This document shows, one piece after another, positions 1 through 10,070 of a stretch of DNA of 64,000 bases. The translations under genes were made by a program, and so were the position numbers. Below the pieces are notes generated by a model, which had not been told where the DNA came from, did no database searches, and worked only from the letters and a program-made list of their open reading frames with translations. Every line of letters begins with the position of its first letter. The stretch's first letter is position 1. The stretch lies in NCBI RefSeq assembly GCF_001625085.1, contig NZ_BDAW01000051.1, forward strand, positions 1 to 64,000. The letters are read 5' to 3'. The DNA is from Nocardia acidivorans NBRC 108247 (GTDB lineage Bacteria > Actinomycetota > Actinomycetes > Mycobacteriales > Mycobacteriaceae).

Positions 1-35
1 GGTATTCGAGGCGATCACCCGTCGCTGACCTCGGC

Positions 36-434
36 TCATCGAGCCTGTCGGTACACCTTCCGCGCCACCAGAATCATCGGAATCTGCAGCGGCAGACGGG
101 CAATGGCCCCGGCCTTCAACGGCAGCGGCTTGTTGCTGCGCACCCAGTCCCGGGCCATCTGCACATTGCCCGGGAACACCCCGATGAACAGCAGCATGGC
201 CAGCAGGCCGCCGAGCCGCCGGGTCCGCGGCACCGCCACAGCGGCGGCCACCGCGAGCTCGGCGGCCCCCGAGCCCAGCGTGTACGCCCGCGCGGATCCC
301 GGCAACTGCGGCGGAATCAACGCATCGAATGGTTTCGGGGCCACGAAATGCAGTGTCCCCATTCCGAATAGAAAGGCCGACAGCGCCCGCGCGGTTCCCC
401 GCCCGGCACCCGGTAGTTCTGATCTCTCGCTCAT
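36..434 (-). CDS. DoxX-like small integral membrane protein
   Basis: A 132-residue protein with about four hydrophobic segments. The spacing and the short motif MGTLHFVAPKPFD near residue 25 resemble the DoxX/DoxD membrane family, often annotated as membrane proteins of unknown function in Nocardia. The stop overlaps nothing, but its ATG overlaps the stop of the upstream minus-strand gene by 4 bp, so the two are probably co-transcribed. No catalytic residues can be pointed out. The assignment is at family level only, and the physiological role is unknown. Confidence 0.7.
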   Translation of the reverse strand: MSERSELPGAGRGTARALSAFLFGMGTLHFVAPKPFDALIPPQLPGSARAYTLGSGAAELAVAAAVAVPRTRRLGGLLAMLLFIGVFPGNVQMARDWVRSNKPLPLKAGAIARLPLQIPMILVARKVYRQAR

Positions 435-946
435 ACCGATGAGCGTACGGTCAAATCGTCCAGCAAGATCATGACCTCACCCGCCTCTTTCACCACCTCG
501 ACGAGCCGGATCTTCAATCCGAGCAATTCCGCCCCGGTCAGCACCTCGATCAATTCCGCACCGATGCGCTGCCATTCGCCCTTCGCGGCGACCCGCCCCA
601 GCAACACCTCGGCACTGTCCTGACCGGCCCCGGCGATGAACCCGTACACCCAGATCGCGGCGTGCGGCGACCGCACATACAGATCCAGTCCGGACACCTC
701 GCCCGGCAGCGCGAACGCCTGCCCGGCCCTGGCCACCAACTCGATCTCATGCCCCTCGGCCGCCCCGCGCACCAGCAGCGCCAGCGCCCGCCGATCCGCG
801 CCCGGCACGCCATCGCCGTACACCCCCGGATCCTTGATCGGCGCACCCTCGGCGAACGTGGTCACATGCGCTTTGTTCGCACCCGCCCCGGCCAGCTCCC
901 ACTTCTCGGTGTCCTCGAAGTCGTCCAGCAGCACTTCGTTCGGCAT
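431..946 (-). CDS. Conserved hypothetical protein, possible beta-sandwich fold
   Basis: A 171-residue soluble acidic protein without a signal peptide or membrane segment. The alternating hydrophobic pattern, the opening VLLDDFEDTEKWEL and the closing VMILLDDLTVRSSV resemble carbohydrate-binding-module-like or FlaA-like jelly rolls, in which two edge strands begin and end with LDDF/LDDL. This is inference from pattern only. A GGGACGGGGAG ribosome-binding region lies just upstream of the ATG. It overlaps the downstream DoxX-like gene by 4 bp, so the two form a two-gene operon. No function is assigned. Confidence 0.6.
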   Translation of the reverse strand: MPNEVLLDDFEDTEKWELAGAGANKAHVTTFAEGAPIKDPGVYGDGVPGADRRALALLVRGAAEGHEIELVARAGQAFALPGEVSGLDLYVRSPHAAIWVYGFIAGAGQDSAEVLLGRVAAKGEWQRIGAELIEVLTGAELLGLKIRLVEVVKEAGEVMILLDDLTVRSSV

Positions 947-1100
947 CTCCCCGTCCCTTCACACGCTCGCGGCACTCACTCGAAACCCTACAAAGCGGTG
1001 CACGGGTTTTCCCCCCGAATTCTGGTGGCTGACGAATCCGCCCGTCTTACCGTCATACTCGATACGAATATTCGGTTGTGGGAAGAGGTGAGGGTCGGCC

Positions 1101-1769
1101 GTGGAGGCGCAGGAATCGGGGATACGCCGTATCGGGCTGGTCGAGGATCATGAATCGGTGGCGATCGGGCTCGCTGCCATGCTGGCCCCGGAGGCCGATC
1201 TGGAGTTGGTGATCACCGCGGGCACGGTGGCCGAGTTGTTGTCGGCGAACCCGCGTTTGGACCTGGTGGTACTGGATCTGCGGCTGGCCGACGGATCCTC
1301 ACCGGATGACAATGTGCGCGCGTTGCGCGATCACGGGGCCGAGGTGCTGGTCTTCACCGGCGCCGACAATCCGTTCCTGGTGCGCGAGGCCGCCCGCGCG
1401 GGTGTGCTGGGTGTGGTCCGCAAATCCGAGGATGTGCCGACCGTGGTGGCCGCGGTGCGCCGCGCCGCGCACGGCGAACAGGTGGTGACCACCGACTGGG
1501 CCGCCGCCATCGACGGTGATCCGCAGCTGTCCAATGTCGGATTGAGCCCCCGCCAGCAGCAGGTGCTCCAGCTGTATGCCTCCGGTGAGAAGGCGTCCCG
1601 GGTGGCGCGCATGACCGGTCTGTCCGAACAGACCGTCAATGACTATCTCGGCCGCATCCGGCAGAAATACGCCGACGCGGGCCGTCCGGCGCCGACCAAA
1701 ACCGATCTCTACAAGCGGGCCGTCGAGGACGGCTGGCTGCCCGTTCCCGAGCGGCACCCGCGCGCATGA
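1101..1769 (+). CDS. NarL/LuxR-type response regulator
   Basis: A 222-residue two-component response regulator. The N-terminal receiver contains the acidic pair ED (VEDH, about residue 15), the phospho-acceptor Asp in the strand LDLVVLDLRLADG (about residue 58) and a conserved FTG/K pair further on. The C-terminal LuxR-type helix-turn-helix follows LSPRQQQVLQLYASGEKASR. The GTG start is chosen because it begins just before the first receiver strand. The stop overlaps the start of the histidine kinase gene (ATGA), so the two are translationally coupled and form a cognate pair. The stimulus and target genes are not evident. Confidence 0.88.
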   Translation: MEAQESGIRRIGLVEDHESVAIGLAAMLAPEADLELVITAGTVAELLSANPRLDLVVLDLRLADGSSPDDNVRALRDHGAEVLVFTGADNPFLVREAARAGVLGVVRKSEDVPTVVAAVRRAAHGEQVVTTDWAAAIDGDPQLSNVGLSPRQQQVLQLYASGEKASRVARMTGLSEQTVNDYLGRIRQKYADAGRPAPTKTDLYKRAVEDGWLPVPERHPRA

Positions 1770-3058
1770 CCGCGTCGGGCACGCTGGATTCCGCGCCCGC
1801 GACGCCTTCGATGTCCGCGCTCACCGGTTTCCTGCAGCGGGTGCGGGGCGGGCTGACCGTCCCGCAGGAGGATCCGGCCACCGCCGCGTACGACCGGATC
1901 ATGCGGCGGCTCGGCATCTCCGTGGGCGTCGCCGGAATCATTGTCGGCGGTATGGAACTGCCGGAGATCGCCGAACAGGGGCGGGTCGCCGCCACCTGGT
2001 GGACGGTCACCGCCGTGGCGCTGGCCTTCGGCTGGTATCCGGTGCTCGCGGTGGTCTCCGCGCTGGCCGGACCGCGGGCGATTCGCATCGTATCCGGTTG
2101 TGCCGCACTGAGTTTCCTCGGCGCGTTCGCCACCATCCCCTTCGCGTTGAACGTGCACTCGGTCGATGCCGGCACGGTATGGCCGTATCGGGTCACGGCA
2201 TTGGCCGTGACGGCGGGCGTACTGGCCTGGCCCGCGCGCTGGGCCGTCACCTATCTGCTGATCGCCTCCACCTCGGCGGCGCTGGCCTCGATCTACACGG
2301 TCACCACGGTCACCCCGCTGGGCGTGGTCGAGAACTTCCTGCGCGCGGCGGGATTGGCGGCCCTGTTCGTCTGGTGCGGTACCGCCGCCACCGGCGCGGC
2401 CGCCCGCGTCGACCGCGAATCGGCCATAGCCAGTCGCCGCGCGGCCGCGGCCGCCGCCGCCCAGGGCCGGGACCGCGAACGCGCGCGGTTCGCCGCGCTC
2501 ATCCACGATGCCGTGCTCTCAACGCTTTTGGAGGCCTCGCGCGCGGGCACCCAGTCCTCCGTGCTCCGCCGGCAAGCCGAACGAACCCTGGAACAACTCG
2601 AAGAATGCCGGGGCAGTGACCGCGATCCCGATCTCCTCGACGCGCGCTCGGCGGTGCTGTTCCTGCGCTCGGCCGTGCACGAGGTGAATCCGGGTATCCG
2701 CTTCGCCACCCGCACCTGGCCCGGCTACGACGATCTGCGCATGCCGGTGCACTCGGCCAGCACCATTGCCGCCGCCCTCACCGAGGCGGTGCGCAACAGC
2801 CTGCGGCACGCCCAGATGCCCGGACGCGAGGTGCGGCGCGTTGTCACCGCGACCGTCAGCGCGGGCAGTATCCGCATCGTATTCACCGATGACGGAGCGG
2901 GTTTCGACCTCGCCAAGGTCTCCGCAGATCGCCTCGGCATCTCCATGAGCATTCTTGGGCGCATGCGCCAACTGGCCGGCGGCTCGGCCTTCGTGGAATC
3001 CCAGCCGGGTGAGGGCACCACCGTGACGCTGGTGTGGGGTGGCGATGGTTCCCGTTGA
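1766..3058 (+). CDS. Membrane sensor histidine kinase (HisKA_3/NarX-like)
   Basis: A 430-residue kinase. About six transmembrane helices occupy residues 50-215. A dimerisation helix follows with the phospho-acceptor His in AALIHDAVLSTLLEA (about residue 248). The C-terminal HATPase domain shows an N box (TEAVRNSLRHAQ) and a G box (DDGAGFDL), ending in GEGTTVTLVW. It probably phosphorylates the response regulator encoded immediately upstream. Its 3' end overlaps the next gene by 20 bp, giving a three-gene operon. The signal is unknown; the large membrane domain suggests an envelope or membrane-diffusible cue. Confidence 0.88.
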   Translation: MTASGTLDSAPATPSMSALTGFLQRVRGGLTVPQEDPATAAYDRIMRRLGISVGVAGIIVGGMELPEIAEQGRVAATWWTVTAVALAFGWYPVLAVVSALAGPRAIRIVSGCAALSFLGAFATIPFALNVHSVDAGTVWPYRVTALAVTAGVLAWPARWAVTYLLIASTSAALASIYTVTTVTPLGVVENFLRAAGLAALFVWCGTAATGAAARVDRESAIASRRAAAAAAAQGRDRERARFAALIHDAVLSTLLEASRAGTQSSVLRRQAERTLEQLEECRGSDRDPDLLDARSAVLFLRSAVHEVNPGIRFATRTWPGYDDLRMPVHSASTIAAALTEAVRNSLRHAQMPGREVRRVVTATVSAGSIRIVFTDDGAGFDLAKVSADRLGISMSILGRMRQLAGGSAFVESQPGEGTTVTLVWGGDGSR

Positions 3059-4088
3059 CTATCACGTCGCCGAATTGGACGCGCGCTTCGGACTGCGTGA
3101 TCTGCTCGGCCTGCGCGGGCGCACCGCCTGGCTCTTCCTGCTGATCCTGGAAGCCACCATCGGGCTGTACATGCTGCGCAATTTCGGTGAATCACCGCGG
3201 TGGGCAGCACTTCTGGGCATGGTGGTGATTCTGAGCGCGGGTGCGCTGGTGATCGTCATGCCGGTGGATCCGCTGCCGCTGCCGGTCGCGCTGTACGCCG
3301 CCGCGGCGGGACCGCTGGCCACCGCGCTGACCATCATCACGCCGTCGCCGGATCGCGCGCACCAGTCGGTGTGGTCGGCGTTCGCGTCCTCATATGTCTT
3401 GACCGTCTTGGTTTTACGCGGGCGCGCGCGATTGGCGTGGGCGGGCGTGGCCGCGGTAGCGGGTGTGATCCTCTTGGCCGGGCTCGGCGCGCAACTCGAA
3501 TCCCGCACCGTCGTAGGCACTCTCGTGCCGATCGGCACGGTGGCGGCGATCTCGGTCTTCGCCGCGGTCATGCGGCCGATGCAGCGCTCACTGCTGTTAC
3601 TGCGCGAAGACGCCATGATTCGCGCGGCCGCCGAAGCCACCATGGCCGCCGCCGACAGCGAGCGCACCCGGCAACTCGCCCGGCTCGACCGGGTGGCGCG
3701 GCCGATACTGGAGCGCATCGCCGAGGGCGCGGAACTCACCGCGGCGGAACGGGAAGAGTGTCGCCTGCTCGAGGCCGAACTGCGCGACGGCTTGCGCGCA
3801 CCGCAACTGGTCACCGATGAACTCAGCGGTGCGGCCCGCGGCGCGCGCACGCGGGGCGTCGAGGTCGTACTCCTGGACGACGGCGGTTTCGCGGGTGTGC
3901 CCGAATGGGTGCGCCGACGGGTGATCGACGCCGCCACAAGGGAATTGGATGCCGCCAATGCTGGATCGGTGACGGTGCGAGTCCTACCCCTCGGACGCAG
4001 CGTGCTCGCCACGGTCCTCGCACACGCCCCGGATCACGACCGGCGGACGGAGATCGACACCGACGGCAAGGTCAGCGTCACCGACTGA
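3039..4088 (+). CDS. Membrane protein resembling a degenerate histidine kinase
   Basis: A 349-residue protein with about five to six membrane helices in residues 25-190, then a helical linker (SERTRQLARLDRVARPILER) and a C-terminal alpha/beta region. The layout parallels the preceding kinase, but the phospho-acceptor position reads LDRV instead of HDAV, and the N and G boxes expected in the ATPase domain are absent. It may therefore be a pseudokinase or accessory sensor for the two-component pair. The GTG start overlaps the kinase gene by 20 bp; an in-frame ATG lies two codons downstream. No named family was recognised, so the kinase relationship is an inference from architecture and position. 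Confidence 0.7.
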   Translation: MAMVPVDYHVAELDARFGLRDLLGLRGRTAWLFLLILEATIGLYMLRNFGESPRWAALLGMVVILSAGALVIVMPVDPLPLPVALYAAAAGPLATALTIITPSPDRAHQSVWSAFASSYVLTVLVLRGRARLAWAGVAAVAGVILLAGLGAQLESRTVVGTLVPIGTVAAISVFAAVMRPMQRSLLLLREDAMIRAAAEATMAAADSERTRQLARLDRVARPILERIAEGAELTAAEREECRLLEAELRDGLRAPQLVTDELSGAARGARTRGVEVVLLDDGGFAGVPEWVRRRVIDAATRELDAANAGSVTVRVLPLGRSVLATVLAHAPDHDRRTEIDTDGKVSVTD

Positions 4089-4091
4089 GGC

Positions 4092-4126
4092 GTGGATCCC
4101 GGCCACAAGTATGCCGGGATGACGGG
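4092..4126. repeat. Dispersed REP-like palindromic element, copy A
   Basis: The sequence GTGGATCCCGGCC, four to six spacer bases and GGCATAC in complement pair as an imperfect palindrome ending in CCGGGATGACGGG. Related copies lie at 27743-27774, 27803-27838 (inverted to each other) and 37679-37711. This copy begins directly after the stop of the membrane protein gene. The rest of the interval up to 4227 is GC-rich with degenerate look-alikes of the same motif and no coding signal. Confidence 0.6.
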
Positions 4127-4227
4127 AGTGGACCTCGCAGGGACGAGGGGGATTGCGCCGGGAAGCAAGGGTGGATCGAGGCGGCTTGGCGGGGCGGGGG
4201 GATCGCACCCGGAATCACGGGGTGTGC

Positions 4228-4713
4228 TCAGTTTTCGGGGTTCTTCGGTTCGCGCGGCGGCATATCCCAGCGGCCCGGGCCGCCCTTCTTCATCTGATCG
4301 CGCAGGGCGCCCTGGACGGCGGTGGCCATCCAGGAGTTCAGTGATTGCCCGCTCTGGGCCGCGGCTTCCTCGGCGCGGGACTTGATCTGCTCGACCAGGC
4401 GCAGGGTGACGCGGCTGATATCGCCGGTCATCTCCTCGAAGGTGGGCTGATGTTCCTCTTCTTCCGCTGTCGCGGCCTTGCGCACGTCGATATGCGCGTC
4501 GGTGCCGTCGACCGAGACGTGCACGGTGCGATCGCCGACCGCCGTGCTCACCTCGCCCGCCAGCTCCGAGAGCGCCGCGAGCAAGACCAGCCGCGCCGAA
4601 CTCTCGGTGGCCGCCGCCAAGGCGGCGGCGGTGGACTGGGTCTTCTCATCCCCGAGCGCGGCGGCCGCGATGAGGTTCTCGCGCAGCTGAGCGGTGTACT
4701 TATCCAGGTTCAT
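4228..4713 (-). CDS. HicB-like ribbon-helix-helix protein
   Basis: A 161-residue protein. The C-terminal half contains a typical RHH/HicB antitoxin-like core: a beta strand followed by helices in ISRVTLRLVEQIKSRAEEAA and SGQSLNSWMATAVQGAL, then a basic Pro-rich tail. The N-terminal half (residues 1-80) is an Ala-rich helical region with a strand pair (VHVSVDGTDAHIDVRK). No HicA toxin gene is adjacent, so it is more likely an autonomous DNA-binding regulator than half of a toxin-antitoxin pair. It diverges from dapA, and its upstream region contains two spaced direct repeats that could be its operator. Confidence 0.72.
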   Translation of the reverse strand: MNLDKYTAQLRENLIAAAALGDEKTQSTAAALAAATESSARLVLLAALSELAGEVSTAVGDRTVHVSVDGTDAHIDVRKAATAEEEEHQPTFEEMTGDISRVTLRLVEQIKSRAEEAAAQSGQSLNSWMATAVQGALRDQMKKGGPGRWDMPPREPKNPEN

Positions 4714-4735
4714 GACACCAGTGTGCTGTCATCAA

Positions 4736-4768
4736 TGATGTCACGCAAGGAAACATTTGACGTCACGC
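4736..4768. promoter_or_regulatory. Candidate operator: two 11-bp direct repeats 22 bp apart
   Basis: TGATGTCACGC (4736-4746) and TGACGTCACGC (4758-4768) are near-identical and start 22 bp apart, about two helical turns. The second contains the perfect palindrome TGACGTCA, and the first is preceded by a mirror-like TGTCATCA. They lie between the divergently transcribed RHH gene and dapA, just upstream of the RHH gene's ATG. Same-face tandem sites are typical of RHH repressors, so autoregulation is the natural guess. Confidence 0.5.
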
Positions 4769-4841
4769 TGGGGTCGGCGATGCGAATCACCGTCGCCGCC
4801 GGGCCGGTTCGGGTATAACGATGCAAACGGTGTTTCGATGA

Positions 4842-7894
<3,053 letters not shown>

Positions 7895-7922
7895 GCCGAA
7901 ACCGTCAGCGCCACAGCATGAG

Positions 7923-7956
7923 AGAACCCGGCAGCAGCAGCTGCCGGGTTCTTTTG
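7923..7956 (+). terminator. Intrinsic terminator after RNase J
   Basis: A perfect 12-bp stem (AGAACCCGGCAG / CTGCCGGGTTCT) with a 6-nt loop is followed by TTTTGCG. It ends the dapA-rnj transcript and stands before the convergent lipoprotein gene. Confidence 0.88.
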
Positions 7957-8005
7957 CGTCGGCCGCCCCGACGGTCCGGCAGTCGGGCGGTACCGCGCAG
8001 TGTGG

Positions 8006-8566
8006 CTAGTTGTCCTGGCAGGCGGCCGAATCGAGCTTGGCGGCCTTGACGATGCTGCACGCGAAGGCGTGGTCGACCTTCCACTCGGCGCCGTCGGCGA
8101 CGAAGGAGACGGTGGCCTTGTCCACCGGCGACCCGCCGATGGTGACCTTGGCGTCGGCCTTGATCTTGCCGTCCACCGCATCGGGGACATTGGTGATCTC
8201 GACCTTGACGTCGTTCTTCTTCGCGGCGTCGACCAGCTTGGCGACCAGCTGCGGGTCCTGACCGGCGTTCTCGATCCAGTCGACCTTGGTCTTGGCGTCG
8301 ATGGACGGATCGAACGCCTTGGTGAGCTTGTCGTTCAGTTCGGCCACGGTCGGCTTGGGCAGGTTGGGCGCCGGGGTGGTGGACGGCGGCGCGCCGGTCT
8401 CCTTGCTGTCGTCGGTGGTGCCCTGGAACTTGTTGTTGGACGCGGCCGCGCTGGTGGTGGTGGCCGGGCCGTCCGACTTGGTCTCACTGCTGCTGCAGGC
8501 GACCAGGCCGAACGCGGCGGCGGCCAGCGCCACGGCGGCGGTAGCGCGGAAGATGCTGTGCTTCAA
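8006..8566 (-). CDS. Lipoprotein of the low-molecular-weight antigen MTB12 type
   Basis: A 186-residue secreted lipoprotein. A signal peptide ends in the lipobox FGLVAC (Cys about residue 24), followed by a Ser/Thr/Asp-rich linker to about residue 75. The remaining ~110 residues (opening KPTVAELNDKLTKAFDP) resemble the globular domain of MTB12/CFP-2-like antigens of mycobacteria. It would be anchored to the outer face of the plasma membrane; the biochemical role is unknown. A signal-peptide-bearing DUF4189 protein is encoded just upstream on the same strand, 24 bp away. Confidence 0.78.
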   Translation of the reverse strand: MKHSIFRATAAVALAAAAFGLVACSSSETKSDGPATTTSAAASNNKFQGTTDDSKETGAPPSTTPAPNLPKPTVAELNDKLTKAFDPSIDAKTKVDWIENAGQDPQLVAKLVDAAKKNDVKVEITNVPDAVDGKIKADAKVTIGGSPVDKATVSFVADGAEWKVDHAFACSIVKAAKLDSAACQDN

Positions 8567-8590
8567 CGAATTTTCTCCCCTGAACGGAAT

Positions 8591-8977
8591 TTAGAGCTCG
8601 TAGCCCGTGGTGCAATTCCAGTGAATGATGGTGGCGTCGGAGCTGTTCCGATTCAGTGCCTGGGTGCGCGCGGCGGAGCGCGAGTAGGCCGCACCGTAGG
8701 TGTAGAGCCCGGCGCGACGGGAGTAGGCAACCGCTCCGCAACCGTTGGCGAAGCTGGCCACGACCCGGCAGTCATCGAAGGTGCAGGACTGCATGGCGCC
8801 GTCCTTCGCCGAATCGCGGTCCGAGTAGTCGTAGGAGTAGCCGATCCGGCCCGTCGACGGCGACAGCGCGATCGCGCCGAAATTGTCGGTATAGGCCCCG
8901 GCCGGAGCCGCGGTGCCCACCAGCAGGGAGCCGACGGCCGCGACCATCACGGCGGCGCCACTGACGATCTTTTTCAA
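8591..8977 (-). CDS. Secreted DUF4189-family protein
   Basis: A 128-residue exported protein with an N-terminal signal peptide (LKKIVSGAAVMVAAVG, cleavage expected after TAAPAGA). The mature part carries DUF4189 features: Ala-Ile-Ala-x-Ser near its start, paired Cys residues (SCTFDDC, NGCGAVAYS, HWNC) likely to form disulfides, and an Arg-x-x-Ala repeat. The TTG start at 8977 is preferred because AGAAGG lies 8 nt upstream and the signal peptide then begins directly; an upstream in-frame start would add 18 implausible residues. Function unknown; the family is common in Nocardia and mycobacteria. Confidence 0.75.
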   Translation of the reverse strand: MKKIVSGAAVMVAAVGSLLVGTAAPAGAYTDNFGAIALSPSTGRIGYSYDYSDRDSAKDGAMQSCTFDDCRVVASFANGCGAVAYSRRAGLYTYGAAYSRSAARTQALNRNSSDATIIHWNCTTGYEL

Positions 8978-9325
8978 GGTGTTGCCCTTCTTATGACAGA
9001 GGATCCATTCCCCTATGGACCGAGTGATCAAGCTACCGACCCGGATTCGCCGACGCCAACCCGGAACCGCCTCGGCGGCGGCGCTTCCCGGCGCCGCCTC
9101 CGGGGCGGTGTCTCATTGCCGCGTTCATGATCAAGGGGCGACCTTATGGCAGACCAGGCGGTTGGCTTAACGAGCCGGGCCGTCCAGCAATTGAGGCGCT
9201 ACCGAACCGACGCGATCATGTGACCCGCGGACCCGGGAATTGGGGGCACGGCGCTACGGCGCGCGGCCCGTGACCTGTGCATCGGGATGATGCATCGGGT
9301 TGCCCATCGGGTTAGGGTTGCCTGT
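8978..9325. other. 348-bp intergenic region with hairpin-rich sequence
   Basis: No gene is supported here. It contains a GC-rich inverted stretch around 9075-9105 (GGCGGCG / CGCCGCC) and three copies of the short word CATCGGG in 9277-9311. A TAGGGT hexamer at 9313-9318 ends 7 nt before the downstream ATG and is likely the -10 element of that gene. Confidence 0.5.
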
Positions 9326-9943
9326 ATGAGTATGGCCCAACGCGAACGCCAGGCCCTGGTGCGGACCATGACCGCCGCCGGTCCGGACGCGCCCACCCTG
9401 TGCGGTACGTGGACGGTGCGAGATCTGGCCGCGCACTTGATAGTTCGCGAATCCCGGCCGGACGCCGCCCCCGGCATCATGCTGAAACCCTTCGCCCCCT
9501 ACCTCGAGCGGGTGCAGAACAAGGTGGCCGCGCGCCCCTTCCCGGAGCTGCTCGCCAAGATCGCGGGCGGTCCGCCCTGGTTCCTGCGCCCGGTCGACTC
9601 GCTGATGAACCTCACCGAAATGTACGTCCACCACGAGGACGTGCGCCGTGCCGAACCCGGTTGGGAACCGCGCGAACTCGACGCCGCCGATGAGGACAAG
9701 CTCTGGAAGGTGCTGACGGGCCTGGCTCGCATGGCATACCGCAAATCCTCGGTTACCGTAGCGCTCGCCACCCCGGACGGCCGTCGCACCATCGCGCACC
9801 GGAAAGGCGACCGCACCGTGGTCCTGGCGGGCACGCCGTCCGAACTGCTCTTTCACGCCTTCGGCCGAAATGCCGTGCGGCTGGAGGCCACCGGTGAACC
9901 GGCCGATGTGGAGGCCGTGTACGCCCTCGATCGCAGCGTCTGA
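9326..9943 (+). CDS. TIGR03085-family DinB-like metal-binding protein
   Basis: A 205-residue protein of the maleylpyruvate isomerase/DinB-like superfamily, recognised from MAQRERQALVRTM, then LCGTWTVRDLAAHLIVRESRPDAAPGI (His about residue 46) and MYVHHEDVRRA (His-His about residues 105-106), which would form a three-His metal site. Actinobacterial members are often suggested to act in thiol (mycothiol)-dependent chemistry, but this protein's reaction is unknown. The ATG at 9326 is selected because a TAGGGT -10 hexamer ends 7 nt upstream; an upstream in-frame ATG at 9287 would add 13 low-quality residues. Confidence 0.8.
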   Translation: MSMAQRERQALVRTMTAAGPDAPTLCGTWTVRDLAAHLIVRESRPDAAPGIMLKPFAPYLERVQNKVAARPFPELLAKIAGGPPWFLRPVDSLMNLTEMYVHHEDVRRAEPGWEPRELDAADEDKLWKVLTGLARMAYRKSSVTVALATPDGRRTIAHRKGDRTVVLAGTPSELLFHAFGRNAVRLEATGEPADVEAVYALDRSV

Positions 9944-10070
9944 CATCCCGCCACCTGGGACGCGGGTGCCAGACCGAGTGGCAACCGGAGCTCCGATCAT
10001 GAAACGATCACGCGACGGACGGTAATTTCTGTGCTCGGCAGAAGCCCGTGGTGTGATGAGGTGGTAGGCA

